Shown here: piece after piece, positions 25,269 through 34,501 of the stretch
Numbering within the stretch: the stretch's first letter is position 1
How the letters are laid out: the number at the start of each line of letters is the position of its first letter
NCBI RefSeq assembly: GCF_030929595.1
Contig: NZ_JAVFVR010000004.1
Span: 310,001-374,000 of the forward strand
Reading direction: 5' to 3'
DNA: 64,000 nucleotides
DNA from: Flavobacterium sp. LHD-85
GTDB lineage: Bacteria; Bacteroidota; Bacteroidia; Flavobacteriales; Flavobacteriaceae
Notes under the pieces: generated by a model
The model's input: the letters and a program-made list of their open reading frames with translations, nothing else
What the model was told of the DNA's origin: nothing
The model's database searches: none
Translations under genes and position numbers: made by a program

Positions 25269-25794
25269 AATAACTACTTTTTTTTAGTTTTAATTTTAAA
25301 ATTTGGAGTATTTTCTAAAAAGTAGTTTTTTTATATAGGCGTATCTTTTTTAAGTTATGTTAATATTGCGACCAAATTTAACAAATTTTAGTTTTAAAAA
25401 GCAAATAAAATCATTAATTATTATTAGTAAAACTTTTATTAATGTGTAATAAACATAAAATTTACCCGAAAACAGCTAAAAATCTGTAAAACAGAAGTTT
25501 GCAAAAAATGTTTAAAAACACACGTAAATCCCTTACAATTAACGAGATAATATGTACTTCTTTCTTTAAATCTGAATTTAAATTACAATTTTTCTTGAAA
25601 TAAATTGACAATTAATCGATATTTTTCTAAAAAAGCCTTTAAACTACATCTTTTCATATTCAAAACAGATTTTTTGGGGCTAAAAAAATTGATCTGAAAA
25701 CATTTTAATTATGATAAAATAGTTAAGATTTGGAACTAAATCCTTAACTAAATCCAATCCAAAATTGATTACTTTTGTAAAAATTGACTTTTTT
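25269..25794. other. 526-bp divergent spacer between the sigma gene and uvrA
   Basis: Very AT-rich with no plausible ORF. It holds a minus-strand TAAATTTG (25372-25379) that could be the sigma gene's -7 element with a leader of about 95 bases, and the uvrA -7 element at 25770-25777. Most of the middle has no visible motif. Confidence 0.4.
25770..25777 (+). promoter_or_regulatory. -7 promoter element of uvrA
   Basis: TACTTTTG fits TAnnTTTG. It lies before the ATG at 25795 and would fall inside the coding region if an earlier in-frame ATG at 25765 were used, which supports the later start. Confidence 0.6.
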
Positions 25795-28590
25795 ATGCAA
25801 ATTGACCTTTCTAAAATAGATCCAAAATCAAATATTATAATTAAAGGAGCGCAGGTACATAATCTAAAAAATGTAGATGTGGTTATTCCGAGAAATAAAC
25901 TGGTTGTTATTACAGGTCTTTCAGGATCAGGAAAATCGAGCTTAGCTTTTGACACTTTATATGCCGAAGGACAAAGACGTTATGTAGAAAGTCTGTCGTC
26001 TTATGCGCGTCAGTTTTTAGGCCGTTTAGACAAACCAAAAGTAGAATATATTAAAGGTATTGCTCCTGCAATTGCTATTGAGCAAAAAGTAAATACGACC
26101 AATGCCCGTTCGACTGTCGGAACTTCTACAGAAATTTATGACTATATCAAACTTTTGTTTGCCAGAATTGGACGCACTTACTCTCCTATTTCTGGACAGG
26201 AAGTCAAAAAAAATACGGTTACAGATGTTATTTCTGATGTTAAGAGTCTTCCTCTTGATAGCAGATGGCTGTTGCTTGCTCCTATTCATCTTGAAGAAGG
26301 AAGGCAGCTTGAAGACAAACTAAAAGTACTTTTACAGCAAGGTTTTGCTCGTATTTTGGTTGATAACGAAATGGTTCGTTTAGATGAATTTTCAGCTTCA
26401 GATTTGCATCAATTTGATAATAAAGATATTCTTCTAATTATTGATCGTATCGTTGTAAAGGAAGAAGAAGAGTTTTACAATCGTCTGGCAGATGCCGTTC
26501 AGACTGCTTTTTTTGAAGGAAAAGGAATCTGTTATTTACAAGAATTAAATGCAGAAAAAAGATTTTCTTATTCGAATAATTTTGAGCTTGACGGAATAAC
26601 TTTTCTAGAGCCAAACGTTCATTTATTCAGTTTTAATAATCCGTACGGAGCTTGCCCTGTTTGTGAAGGTTATGGAAATATAATCGGTATTGATGCCGAC
26701 CTTGTGGTTCCAAACACTGCTTTGTCTATTTATGAAAGCGCCATTTATCCTTGGCGCGGCGACAGCATGAGCTGGTATAAAGATGAATTGGTAAAACATG
26801 CCTATAAATTTGATTTTCCGATTCATAAGCCTTATTTCCAATTAACCGATGAACAAAAAGATTTAATTTGGACTGGAAATCAATATTTTCAAGGGCTTAA
26901 TGATTTCTTTAGGGAACTTGAAGAAAAAAACTATAAGATTCAAAATCGTGTAATGTTATCACGTTACCGCGGTAAAACCAAATGCCATGCATGTAAAGGC
27001 AAACGTCTGCGCGAAGAAGCCTCTTATGTAAAAATCAATGGAAAAACAGTTTCTGATTTAGTTGATCTACCAATTAAACATTTGGTAACTTTCTTCAAAA
27101 ACATCGAATTAAATCAATACGAGCAGCAAATTGGAAAACGATTAATGATCGAAATTAATAATCGTTTGTCTTTTCTATCTGAAGTTGGTTTAGACTATCT
27201 TACTTTAAATAGAAATTCTGCAACTCTTTCTGGAGGTGAATCGCAGCGAATTAACTTGGCTACTTCTCTTGGTAGTAGTTTAGTTGGATCGATGTATATT
27301 CTAGATGAACCAAGTATTGGTCTGCATCCTAAAGATTCTGAAAGATTAATCAAAGTATTGCTTTCTCTTCGAGATCTTGGCAACACTGTAATTGTAGTCG
27401 AACATGATGAAGACATTATGAAAGCTGCCGATATGATTATCGATATTGGTCCAGAAGCTGGAACTTTTGGAGGAAAATTGGTTGCACAAGGCACTTATGA
27501 TGAAATCCTAAAGTCAGATTCTTTGACAGCAAAATATCTTAATGGCGATTTAGAAATTTCTGTTCCTAAAAGAAGAAGAAAATACAAAAATCATATTGAT
27601 ATTATTGGTGCACGCGAAAACAACTTAAAAAATATCAATGTTACTTTTCCTTTAGATGTCCTAACAGTTATAACAGGAGTATCTGGAAGTGGAAAAAGTA
27701 CTTTAATAAAGAAAATTTTATTTCCTGCTGTTCAGAAAAAACTGGAAAGCGCTGCTGAAAAAGCAGGGCAATTTACCGAGATTTCAGGATCATTTTCGCA
27801 GATTAAGCATATTGAGTACGTCGACCAAAATCCGATCGGAAGAAGTTCGAGATCAAATCCAGTGACGTATATTAAAGCTTACGATGACATTCGTGATTTG
27901 TATGCCAAAGAAAAATTATCAAAAATAAGAGGCTATCAAGCCAAGCATTTTTCTTTTAATGTTGATGGAGGACGTTGCGAAACTTGTAAAGGAGAAGGCT
28001 CTATCAATGTCGAAATGGTTTTCATGGCCGATGTTTCACTGCCTTGCGAAACCTGCGGAGGAAAACGATTTAAAAAAGAGATTCTAGAAGTTACTTTTGA
28101 CAATCAAAACATCAACGACATTCTTACGATGACCATTGATGATGCGATTGCTTTTTTCGAAAAAAACAAGCAAGCCAAAATCACTCAAAAATTACAGCCT
28201 TTACAGGATGTTGGTTTAGGATATGTTCAATTAGGACAATCTTCTTCTACTCTTTCTGGAGGAGAAGCTCAGCGTATAAAATTGGCTTCTTTTCTAGTAA
28301 AAGGCGCCACAAAAGATAAAGCCTTATTTGTTTTTGACGAACCTACAACTGGTCTTCATTTTCATGACATTAAAAAACTTTTGGCTTCGTTTGATGCTTT
28401 AATAGAAAAAGGACATTCGATAATTGTAATCGAACATAATCTGGATTTAATAAAATGTGCCGACTGGATTCTTGATTTAGGGCCTGAAGGTGGAGAAAAC
28501 GGAGGTCATTTATTGGCATCTGGAACTCCAGAAGACATTGTAAAAGTAAAAGAATCTGTAACGGGGGTTTATTTAAGAGACAAATTGTAA
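25795..28590 (+). CDS. uvrA: excinuclease ABC subunit A
   Basis: DNA-damage sensor of nucleotide excision repair, about 931 residues with the chosen start, MQIDLSKID, placed after the -7 element. It has two ABC ATPase halves: the first Walker [10 protein letters not shown] near 40 and signature LSGGESQR near 480; the second Walker [10 protein letters not shown] near 625 and signature LSGGEAQR near 820. The C-terminal zinc finger CETCKGEG...CETC is complete, and a second cysteine pair is at CPVCEGYG / CHACKGKR. The size is normal for UvrA (E. coli 940). It forms UvrA2B with UvrB; uvrB is not in the window. Confidence 0.97.
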   Translation: MQIDLSKIDPKSNIIIKGAQVHNLKNVDVVIPRNKLVVITGLSGSGKSSLAFDTLYAEGQRRYVESLSSYARQFLGRLDKPKVEYIKGIAPAIAIEQKVNTTNARSTVGTSTEIYDYIKLLFARIGRTYSPISGQEVKKNTVTDVISDVKSLPLDSRWLLLAPIHLEEGRQLEDKLKVLLQQGFARILVDNEMVRLDEFSASDLHQFDNKDILLIIDRIVVKEEEEFYNRLADAVQTAFFEGKGICYLQELNAEKRFSYSNNFELDGITFLEPNVHLFSFNNPYGACPVCEGYGNIIGIDADLVVPNTALSIYESAIYPWRGDSMSWYKDELVKHAYKFDFPIHKPYFQLTDEQKDLIWTGNQYFQGLNDFFRELEEKNYKIQNRVMLSRYRGKTKCHACKGKRLREEASYVKINGKTVSDLVDLPIKHLVTFFKNIELNQYEQQIGKRLMIEINNRLSFLSEVGLDYLTLNRNSATLSGGESQRINLATSLGSSLVGSMYILDEPSIGLHPKDSERLIKVLLSLRDLGNTVIVVEHDEDIMKAADMIIDIGPEAGTFGGKLVAQGTYDEILKSDSLTAKYLNGDLEISVPKRRRKYKNHIDIIGARENNLKNINVTFPLDVLTVITGVSGSGKSTLIKKILFPAVQKKLESAAEKAGQFTEISGSFSQIKHIEYVDQNPIGRSSRSNPVTYIKAYDDIRDLYAKEKLSKIRGYQAKHFSFNVDGGRCETCKGEGSINVEMVFMADVSLPCETCGGKRFKKEILEVTFDNQNINDILTMTIDDAIAFFEKNKQAKITQKLQPLQDVGLGYVQLGQSSSTLSGGEAQRIKLASFLVKGATKDKALFVFDEPTTGLHFHDIKKLLASFDALIEKGHSIIVIEHNLDLIKCADWILDLGPEGGENGGHLLASGTPEDIVKVKESVTGVYLRDKL

Positions 28591-28612
28591 CCCAACCTGT
28601 TTTACAAATAAC

Positions 28613-28653
28613 AAAGCCATAGATACAATTGATTAGTTTGTATTTATGGCTTT
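28613..28653. terminator. terminator after uvrA
   Basis: 16-bp arms AAAGCCATAGATACAA and TTGTATTTATGGCTTT with one G-T type mismatch and a 9-base loop, followed by ATATTTT, between uvrA and a convergent gene. Confidence 0.75.
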
Positions 28654-28680
28654 ATATTTTATTTCTCTTTTTTACTGTTC

Positions 28681-28980
28681 TTAAGCTACTAAACATCTTT
28701 CCTCAAAGGGAAGACCATCTTCGTCAATAGCTACTAAAATCTTTTTCTGTTTTGAAGCCTCAAAAGTAAGATAAAGCCATGCAAACGACCACAGACCTAG
28801 AGTTAAACAGAAAATCAAAAAATTTAAACTATGATTCACCACTTTTCCGCCTTTAGATAAGACTGCAAAAAGAAGCTCATCATTCCTTTCTTCCAAAGTA
28901 AATCCGTTATGAACTTTGTTTGATATCATATTAGAAAATACTTGCATGCTTTGTTCATGGCTGAGATGATTGTACTTCAT
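28681..28980 (-). CDS. small membrane protein of unknown function
   Basis: A 99-residue protein with one clear membrane helix around 52-71 (NFLIFCLTLGLWSFAWLYLTF) between a polar N-terminal domain (MSHEQS-like start, EERNDELLFAVLSKGGKVVNH) and a short C-terminal tail (KKILVAIDEDGLPFEERC). It is probably an inner-membrane protein with both ends cytoplasmic or periplasmic depending on topology. I see no named family. It is a single gene converging with uvrA. Confidence 0.55.
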   Translation of the reverse strand: MKYNHLSHEQSMQVFSNMISNKVHNGFTLEERNDELLFAVLSKGGKVVNHSLNFLIFCLTLGLWSFAWLYLTFEASKQKKILVAIDEDGLPFEERCLVA

Positions 28981-29209
28981 AATTACTAATCTACAATTAA
29001 TTCTGGTTACACTTTTATCGTAATTTACTGCAAAATTATTTAGTTCTAAAAAATTAAAAAAATGCCTGCATTTAATCGTTTAGTTAGAAAAAAAACTGCA
29101 TTTTGAGTAAAGTACTGCTAAACATTCAGGATAAAGTTAATTTTTATAAAATTAATTACAAAGTATTCAAGTGTTAAAGTTTTAAATTTAATCACTCGTT
29201 ATCAATTAT

Positions 29210-30862
29210 TTAACCTTTGTTTTTAATATTAAAGACAGGCGCCTCGTAATCTTCTTTCAGATAATTTGGCGGAATAGTCGTGGTGTTTCCCTCTCGTAAA
29301 GCACTGTAATGTGGCGACATGATCTCGATACCTGCGGCATTAAAAGAATCTTGAATATTCTGATGAAGCGAAGAATAAATCCTAGGCTGTTTCGTTGGTT
29401 CTTTAGTATAAACATTGATTTGATACGAAACATAAAAATCGTCCAAACTAGTTTGAAGCACAAACGGTTTAGGTTCTTTTTCTGTCATTTCAGTCTTTAA
29501 AGCTGCATCAATCAAAGCGGCATGAATGTCTTTCCAAGGCACATCATATCCAATTGTTACTGTGGTATGAATTAATAATCCGTTGGTCGACTGATTTGTG
29601 TTTGCCGAATAATTTGTAGAAGTACTCGACAAAACGGTAGCATTTGGAATTGTAATATCTTCAAATTTTGGAGTTCTGATTCTGGTAACCAAAGCTGTTT
29701 TTTCAATTACTTCTCCGCTTACATCACCAATTTTTATATAATCTCCAATCTTAAACGGACGCATATAGGTAATAACCAAACCTGCCACCATATTGGCAAT
29801 TGCATTAGAAGAACCGAGTGAAAACAAAACCCCTACAAATACCGAAACTCCTTTAAAAATCGGTGAATCTGAACCTGGCAAATACGGAAAAATAATCACG
29901 AGCATGAAGGCGTACATCAAAAGACGAATAACATTGAAAGTTGGCAATGCCCAATCGCTGTAGAAACCGTTAATCTTAATGTTCTCTGATTTTATTTCAT
30001 AAAAGAAAAACTTAATTATTTTGAGCGAATATTTAAAAATGATGATGATTACAATTATGGTAAACAAACTCGGAAGAAAACCAACAAATCCCATAAAAGC
30101 AGATTTTGCAGGCGTTAAAATCCATCTAAGCAAGGTTGTTGTATACTCTTTTGTCGCTGGAAAAATGCTGAATAAAACAGGCAGCGAAAGATACACGATT
30201 AAAATAAGCGCTATTATTTTTATAACACCAAAGATTCGAAGCAATAAAACCAGCTGTTTCTCTGGAGACAATATTTTTATGGAATTATAATGTACTCCTT
30301 TAAAATACTTTGCTCGATTTTTTACAACATAGTTTTTTATGAAATTAAATATTTTTGCCGTCAAGAATAAGATCAAGCCAATTATAAGAACCAATAATGC
30401 TGTATATCCTATTCGTTTTGGCAATTGCGAATAATTTTCATTCTGATAGGCTATCGCGCTTTTAATTTTAGATAAATTACGATTTGCAATAGCACTTACG
30501 GTGCTATTTTCAGCTTTTGCATCGGCATCAAAAACAGACATCACCACCAAATCGTCTTGGTAAACAATATCCATAGAAGCATCTGAAGGAATAATTTTAA
30601 TGGAATCTTTTTCAAAAAAAGATTCATTATAAAGTCTCTTAATTTTATTGGTAATGTATTCTGCTCGTTCTTTTGCAGAAAAAGATCCCACATTGTGGTA
30701 AACCAAAAAAAGTGTGTCTTTAAAAGGAGTTACCGGATACCCTTTTAATTTTACTGCTGAAGGTTCTTTTTCAGGGCTTTTCAGATTATTTTTCTGAGCA
30801 ATTACCGAAAAAGAAAACAAGACAAAAAAGAAAGCTAATAACCTAAGTACTTTTATTTTCAT
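29210..30862 (-). CDS. MscS-family mechanosensitive channel with N-terminal extension
   Basis: A 550-residue inner-membrane channel that would open under membrane tension. A signal peptide (about 1-22, ends VIAQ) is followed by a periplasmic region of about 130 residues. Membrane helices follow at roughly 150-172, 210-232, 255-280 and 315-335, then the pore-lining glycine/alanine-rich TM3 (GVSVFVGVLFSLGSSNAIANMVAGL near 345-365) and the MscS beta-domain (KIGDYIKIGDVSGEVIEKT, TPKFEDITIPNATVLS). The extra N-terminal part resembles the larger MscK/YnaI-type members. A -7 element lies at 30897-30904. Confidence 0.9.
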   Translation of the reverse strand: MKIKVLRLLAFFFVLFSFSVIAQKNNLKSPEKEPSAVKLKGYPVTPFKDTLFLVYHNVGSFSAKERAEYITNKIKRLYNESFFEKDSIKIIPSDASMDIVYQDDLVVMSVFDADAKAENSTVSAIANRNLSKIKSAIAYQNENYSQLPKRIGYTALLVLIIGLILFLTAKIFNFIKNYVVKNRAKYFKGVHYNSIKILSPEKQLVLLLRIFGVIKIIALILIVYLSLPVLFSIFPATKEYTTTLLRWILTPAKSAFMGFVGFLPSLFTIIVIIIIFKYSLKIIKFFFYEIKSENIKINGFYSDWALPTFNVIRLLMYAFMLVIIFPYLPGSDSPIFKGVSVFVGVLFSLGSSNAIANMVAGLVITYMRPFKIGDYIKIGDVSGEVIEKTALVTRIRTPKFEDITIPNATVLSSTSTNYSANTNQSTNGLLIHTTVTIGYDVPWKDIHAALIDAALKTEMTEKEPKPFVLQTSLDDFYVSYQINVYTKEPTKQPRIYSSLHQNIQDSFNAAGIEIMSPHYSALREGNTTTIPPNYLKEDYEAPVFNIKNKG

Positions 30863-30896
30863 ATTCTATAAGAAAAAAATTAGTTATCCTTTCTAA

Positions 30897-30904
30897 CAAA
30901 TATA
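30897..30904 (-). promoter_or_regulatory. -7 promoter element of the MscS gene
   Basis: TATATTTG on the minus strand fits TAnnTTTG, 34 bp before the start codon. Confidence 0.45.
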
Positions 30905-30958
30905 AAAACAAAAAAGCTATGATTTTTAAATTACTTTCTATTTTACAGAAAAATCAGA

Positions 30959-32428
30959 TCAAATTTTAAAACCTATTTTTTTGAAAATGGAATCAATAAC
31001 ATTATTGATATCTGACGAAATCTTGAATTTATAGTTCAAATACAAATATAAAATGGTTACTAATATCGATTTTAAAGCAATACTGATTAACTGGAAAAAT
31101 GGAAATTCCCAGAAATAAAATAGTAAAAACAATGCAAATGTCAGAATCATCGAATGAATCGTCTGTTTGGTAAAAGGATACAAATCAAGTTTCTTAACCA
31201 CAAAAAGCAATTTTGCCAAACTGTATAACGTAATAGATAAAAGTGTTGCAAATGCTGACCCCATAATTCCAAAATCAGGAATGAACAGCATATTTAAAAT
31301 CACGGTTAAAACAACCAACATTAGTCCTAAATATAATACCATTCGGTAATATTTGGTATTGAAAATAATGGCGTTATTATTCCCTAAAATCAGATCAAAA
31401 TATTTAGAAAGCCCAATCATAAATACAACTGAGATACCGCCACTATATTCCTTCGGAACCAATTCATATAATTGTCTGATATTCACAAAAATACATAGCA
31501 TTACAAATCCACCGACAATCTGTAGATTGATCGATGTTTTTTTGTATAGCTGATTTAATTCGTCATGTTTGTTTTCATGCATTAATTTAGCTGTAATTGG
31601 ATACACGATTTGATGCATTGCACGGCTCGGCACAGAAATAACCAAAGCAATATACGTTGCCACAGAATAATAAGCGATATTCTCAATCTTCATGTATTGA
31701 TTCAACATCAGCTTATCACCATCCAAAAGCAAATTGGCAACGCTTCCTGATAAGATAATATAAAAAGTATACTCCATTACACTTTTTACATTTTCTGGTA
31801 TTGTAATCTGGAAATTAGGCTTTTTGATATAAAATGCATAAAACATGGTTACGATAAAAGCTAAGAAATAAATCCCTGCAGTAACATAAACAAACTGAAC
31901 CAAACTGATCCAATTGAAATACAATCCAATTAAGGCGAATGTAGAAAGCAGCCTTAAACCAACTTCTTTGATAAAGTTCCCAAAAACGGAATGCATATGC
32001 ACTCTCGCCCAGGCATAAAAAATTTCAAAATAAGCCATACAGATTCCAATAAACGGAATAAGAAGCATGAACTCACGAACAACTGGGTTTTCTTTAGAAA
32101 CAAAATCGGTTATGTCATCGTAAAAGAAGATTCCGATAAGTCCTAACGGAATACACATCAAAATGGGAAACAGCGCCGTAAAGGACAAAAACTGCTCTCT
32201 TTCTTCTTCTGTTTTATATTGCGAATAAAATTTTACAAGGGTATTTTGCATTCCAATTGCAAACAAAGGCATGATTACGTTTGCCGCAGAAGTAATGTAA
32301 TTTGTTAATGCATAATAAGTTGCTCCAAGAAAAACAGGATAAAGATATAATGTATTAATGGCTCCGATACCAAAACCAATGTATGTAATTATAGTGTTTT
32401 TAAAAGACTGATTTAAGACAATACCCAT
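30959..32428 (-). CDS. polysaccharide flippase (Wzx/MOP family)
   Basis: A 489-residue membrane protein with about 12-14 hydrophobic helices spread over its whole length, the pattern of Wzx-type lipid-linked oligosaccharide flippases in the MOP exporter superfamily. Characteristic stretches are the N-terminal KNTIITYIGFGIGAINTLYLYP and the long loop with LMHENKHDELNQLYKKT. It follows a glycosyltransferase gene by 34 bp on the same strand, which fits a role in moving surface-sugar precursors across the inner membrane. Start MGIVLNQSFKN. The transported glycan is unknown. Confidence 0.85.
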   Translation of the reverse strand: MGIVLNQSFKNTIITYIGFGIGAINTLYLYPVFLGATYYALTNYITSAANVIMPLFAIGMQNTLVKFYSQYKTEEEREQFLSFTALFPILMCIPLGLIGIFFYDDITDFVSKENPVVREFMLLIPFIGICMAYFEIFYAWARVHMHSVFGNFIKEVGLRLLSTFALIGLYFNWISLVQFVYVTAGIYFLAFIVTMFYAFYIKKPNFQITIPENVKSVMEYTFYIILSGSVANLLLDGDKLMLNQYMKIENIAYYSVATYIALVISVPSRAMHQIVYPITAKLMHENKHDELNQLYKKTSINLQIVGGFVMLCIFVNIRQLYELVPKEYSGGISVVFMIGLSKYFDLILGNNNAIIFNTKYYRMVLYLGLMLVVLTVILNMLFIPDFGIMGSAFATLLSITLYSLAKLLFVVKKLDLYPFTKQTIHSMILTFALFLLFYFWEFPFFQLISIALKSILVTILYLYLNYKFKISSDINNVIDSIFKKIGFKI

Positions 32429-32462
32429 TTCTTGAGTTTAGATTGTATTTTGTTTTTAATGA

Positions 32463-33749
32463 TTATCCTTTAATCAGCTGTGCTAATTGTTTGGTTAGGT
32501 TTTTTCTAGAATATTGCTGTAAACCAATCCCATGCGATTGTAATTTCCCTTCCAAAAACTGATTAAAAAAGTCCAAAATTACACTTTTTAATTTCGCTTT
32601 TTCAGAATAATCAAAAAATACTCCAGTATTGGTCTGTGTAACAATATCGGCAAAGTCAGAACCTTGAGGACCAATCGCGATTATTGGACGGTTTGATACC
32701 ATATACTCGAACAATTTTCCTGGAATAATGCTTTTCGTGTCTTCAGAATTAATTTCTATTAAAAGCAAAACCTGAGATTTTCTTTGATGCGCCACAGCTT
32801 CTTTGTGAGAAACATAACCCACTAAATTCAAATACTCTTTTAATTGATGTTCTTGAATAGCATCTAAAACTTCTTGACTTACTGCTCCAATTAATTTTAT
32901 TTCTAAATGAGTCTTAAATTCTGGAACTTCTTGCAGCAATTCAACTAAAACTTCCCATAAAAATGGCGGGTTTCTATCTGATAAGAATGAGCCAATGTGA
33001 GCTAAAGTGAATTTAGCATCTAAAGTCTGTTTCTCGACAGTTTCAACATCGTAACCATTTGTAATTACTGTAATTGGCTTATTGGTAATCGCCTCAAATT
33101 CGGCTTTTGTAGTTTTGCTTGTTACAATAATTTCGTCTGCAGCATTAAGCACTTTATGCTCTAAGCTCTTATGTTTTTTCTCAGCATAAGAAGACAAACG
33201 AAGTGCTTTGTGATAACCAATAGTTGTCCATGGATCACGAAAATCGGCAAACCATTTTACTTTTAATTTCTGCTGTAATTCAAGACCAATTAAGTGCAAA
33301 CTATGTGGTGGCCCAGAAGTTACAATCGTATCAATATTATTTTCTTGAATGTATTTTTCTAAATAAGAAACTGATGGTTTTACCCAAAAAACACGAGCAT
33401 CTGGAATAAAAAGATTTCCACGAACCCAAAGAAATGTCTTATCCAAAAAAGTCTGTTTTTTCTTTTGCGGAAAAATGCCAGAACTAATTTTCTTAGTTTT
33501 ATTCTTCGAAAAAATGGAAGCCAATTGGTAAGGCTCCCAAATTTTATTCTTTAAAACAATTACTTTATCTGATATTTCACTTACCAAACCTTCATCAACA
33601 ATTGGATAAGTCGGGTTTTCTGGAACGTAAACTATTGGCTGAACATCAAATTCAGGAAGGTATTTTACAAATTTTAGCCAGCGCTGTACACCTGGCCCAC
33701 CCGCAGGCGGAAAGTAATAGGTAATTATTAAAAGTTTTTTTTGTTCCAA
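32463..33749 (-). CDS. glycosyltransferase, GT4-like
   Basis: A 428-residue GT-B-type glycosyltransferase, probably transferring a sugar onto a lipid-linked glycan. The N-terminal glycine-rich YYFPPAGGPGVQRW (about 12-25) and SGPPHSLHLIG with DFRDPWTT near 170 are typical of this group. The C-terminal nucleotide-sugar domain shows LAHIGSFLSDRNPPF and the E-x7-E-like IPGKLFEYMVSNRPIIAIG. It is 34 bp before the flippase gene and 37 bp after a nucleotidyltransferase gene on the same strand, so it is in a surface-polysaccharide operon. Sugar and acceptor are unknown. Confidence 0.87.
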   Translation of the reverse strand: MEQKKLLIITYYFPPAGGPGVQRWLKFVKYLPEFDVQPIVYVPENPTYPIVDEGLVSEISDKVIVLKNKIWEPYQLASIFSKNKTKKISSGIFPQKKKQTFLDKTFLWVRGNLFIPDARVFWVKPSVSYLEKYIQENNIDTIVTSGPPHSLHLIGLELQQKLKVKWFADFRDPWTTIGYHKALRLSSYAEKKHKSLEHKVLNAADEIIVTSKTTKAEFEAITNKPITVITNGYDVETVEKQTLDAKFTLAHIGSFLSDRNPPFLWEVLVELLQEVPEFKTHLEIKLIGAVSQEVLDAIQEHQLKEYLNLVGYVSHKEAVAHQRKSQVLLLIEINSEDTKSIIPGKLFEYMVSNRPIIAIGPQGSDFADIVTQTNTGVFFDYSEKAKLKSVILDFFNQFLEGKLQSHGIGLQQYSRKNLTKQLAQLIKG

Positions 33750-33786
33750 TTTTTATTAATTTCTTTAAAATAACCTCGAAATTGAA

Positions 33787-34260
33787 TTAAGAGTTTTCTT
33801 CATTTTCGTTATTTAATTTTCCTAATTCTTCAATATCCAGAATATCCTTAGCGCGATTAGAAGCTTTTTTAGCAACAATTAAACTTTCATAATCAATAAA
33901 ATAAACTGGGGTTTCTCCAATCATTACGATCGTGGCATCTTCTAACAAAGAAGAAAAAGATTTATCTTCTAAACCTTTTACAGCAGTCATAATATCAAGC
34001 CTTAAACCATAACTTAAAGTGAAATCGGTCCAGCCTGGTATAAATTGCATCGTTTCGATAGTTTCGAAGTCACCCAAATTTATTGACTTTAATGCTTTTC
34101 TTAAATTAATTCTATTCTCTATTGTGTCTTCTAAATAGATATCAATATCTCCAGTACTTCTATTGTATCCATATATATTAACAGCAAATCCACCAATAGT
34201 TATATACTTAACCTTGTTCTCAAAAAAACTATTCCAAATGGCAACTATTTGCTCATTCAT
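33787..34260 (-). CDS. nucleotidyltransferase-fold protein (MNT/AbiEii-like), second gene of a small pair
   Basis: A 157-residue protein with a minimal nucleotidyltransferase fold. The helix and GG motif are ITIGGFAVNIYGYNR with Gly23-Gly24, followed by Asp38 and Asp40 in TGDIDIYLED and a third acidic Asp89 in LRLDIMTAV, the standard metal-binding trio. It overlaps the stop of a 55-residue ORF by 4 bp (ATGA), so translation is coupled. Enzymes of this fold include antibiotic adenylyltransferases, MNT antitoxins that AMPylate HEPN toxins, and AbiEii toxins. The partner here is not a HEPN protein. It lies within a polysaccharide operon, where its role is unclear. Confidence 0.75.
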   Translation of the reverse strand: MNEQIVAIWNSFFENKVKYITIGGFAVNIYGYNRSTGDIDIYLEDTIENRINLRKALKSINLGDFETIETMQFIPGWTDFTLSYGLRLDIMTAVKGLEDKSFSSLLEDATIVMIGETPVYFIDYESLIVAKKASNRAKDILDIEELGKLNNENEENS

Positions 34261-34424
34261 CGTTTTTTAGATTTAATAATTTTGGCTGTTTTTAATGCGT
34301 AAGAAACTTCTATCAAAGCCATTAATCGCTCCAATCTTTCTAAATAAGAAAGTGATTTAATTTCTGCTATTCTCTTAGCTTCCAATTCTTTTGGGTCACC
34401 AAAATTAAACACAATATTCTTCAT
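34257..34424 (-). CDS. 55-residue ORF coupled to the nucleotidyltransferase gene
   Basis: A small ORF that starts MKNIVFNFGDPKELEAKRI and is helical and basic throughout, ending KIIKSKKR. A leucine-rich middle (SYLERLERLMALIEV) suggests a helical pair or a short coiled coil. The stop codon overlaps the start of the nucleotidyltransferase gene (ATGA), which is strong support that it is translated. The organisation of a tiny protein ahead of a nucleotidyltransferase recalls toxin-antitoxin or antidote pairs. No Shine-Dalgarno is needed in this group, so the start is judged by overlap. I do not recognise the family. Confidence 0.6.
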   Translation of the reverse strand: MKNIVFNFGDPKELEAKRIAEIKSLSYLERLERLMALIEVSYALKTAKIIKSKKR

Positions 34425-34501
34425 CACTTTAATTTTTAAAATAAACTAACACAAAGATACAAAACGATTTACCAATATATAATTGACCAATTATATCGCA
34501 A

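Noticed and set aside
25765..25794. Earlier in-frame start for uvrA at 25765
   Set aside because: A -7 promoter element (25770-25777) would lie inside the coding sequence; the ATG at 25795 fits better.
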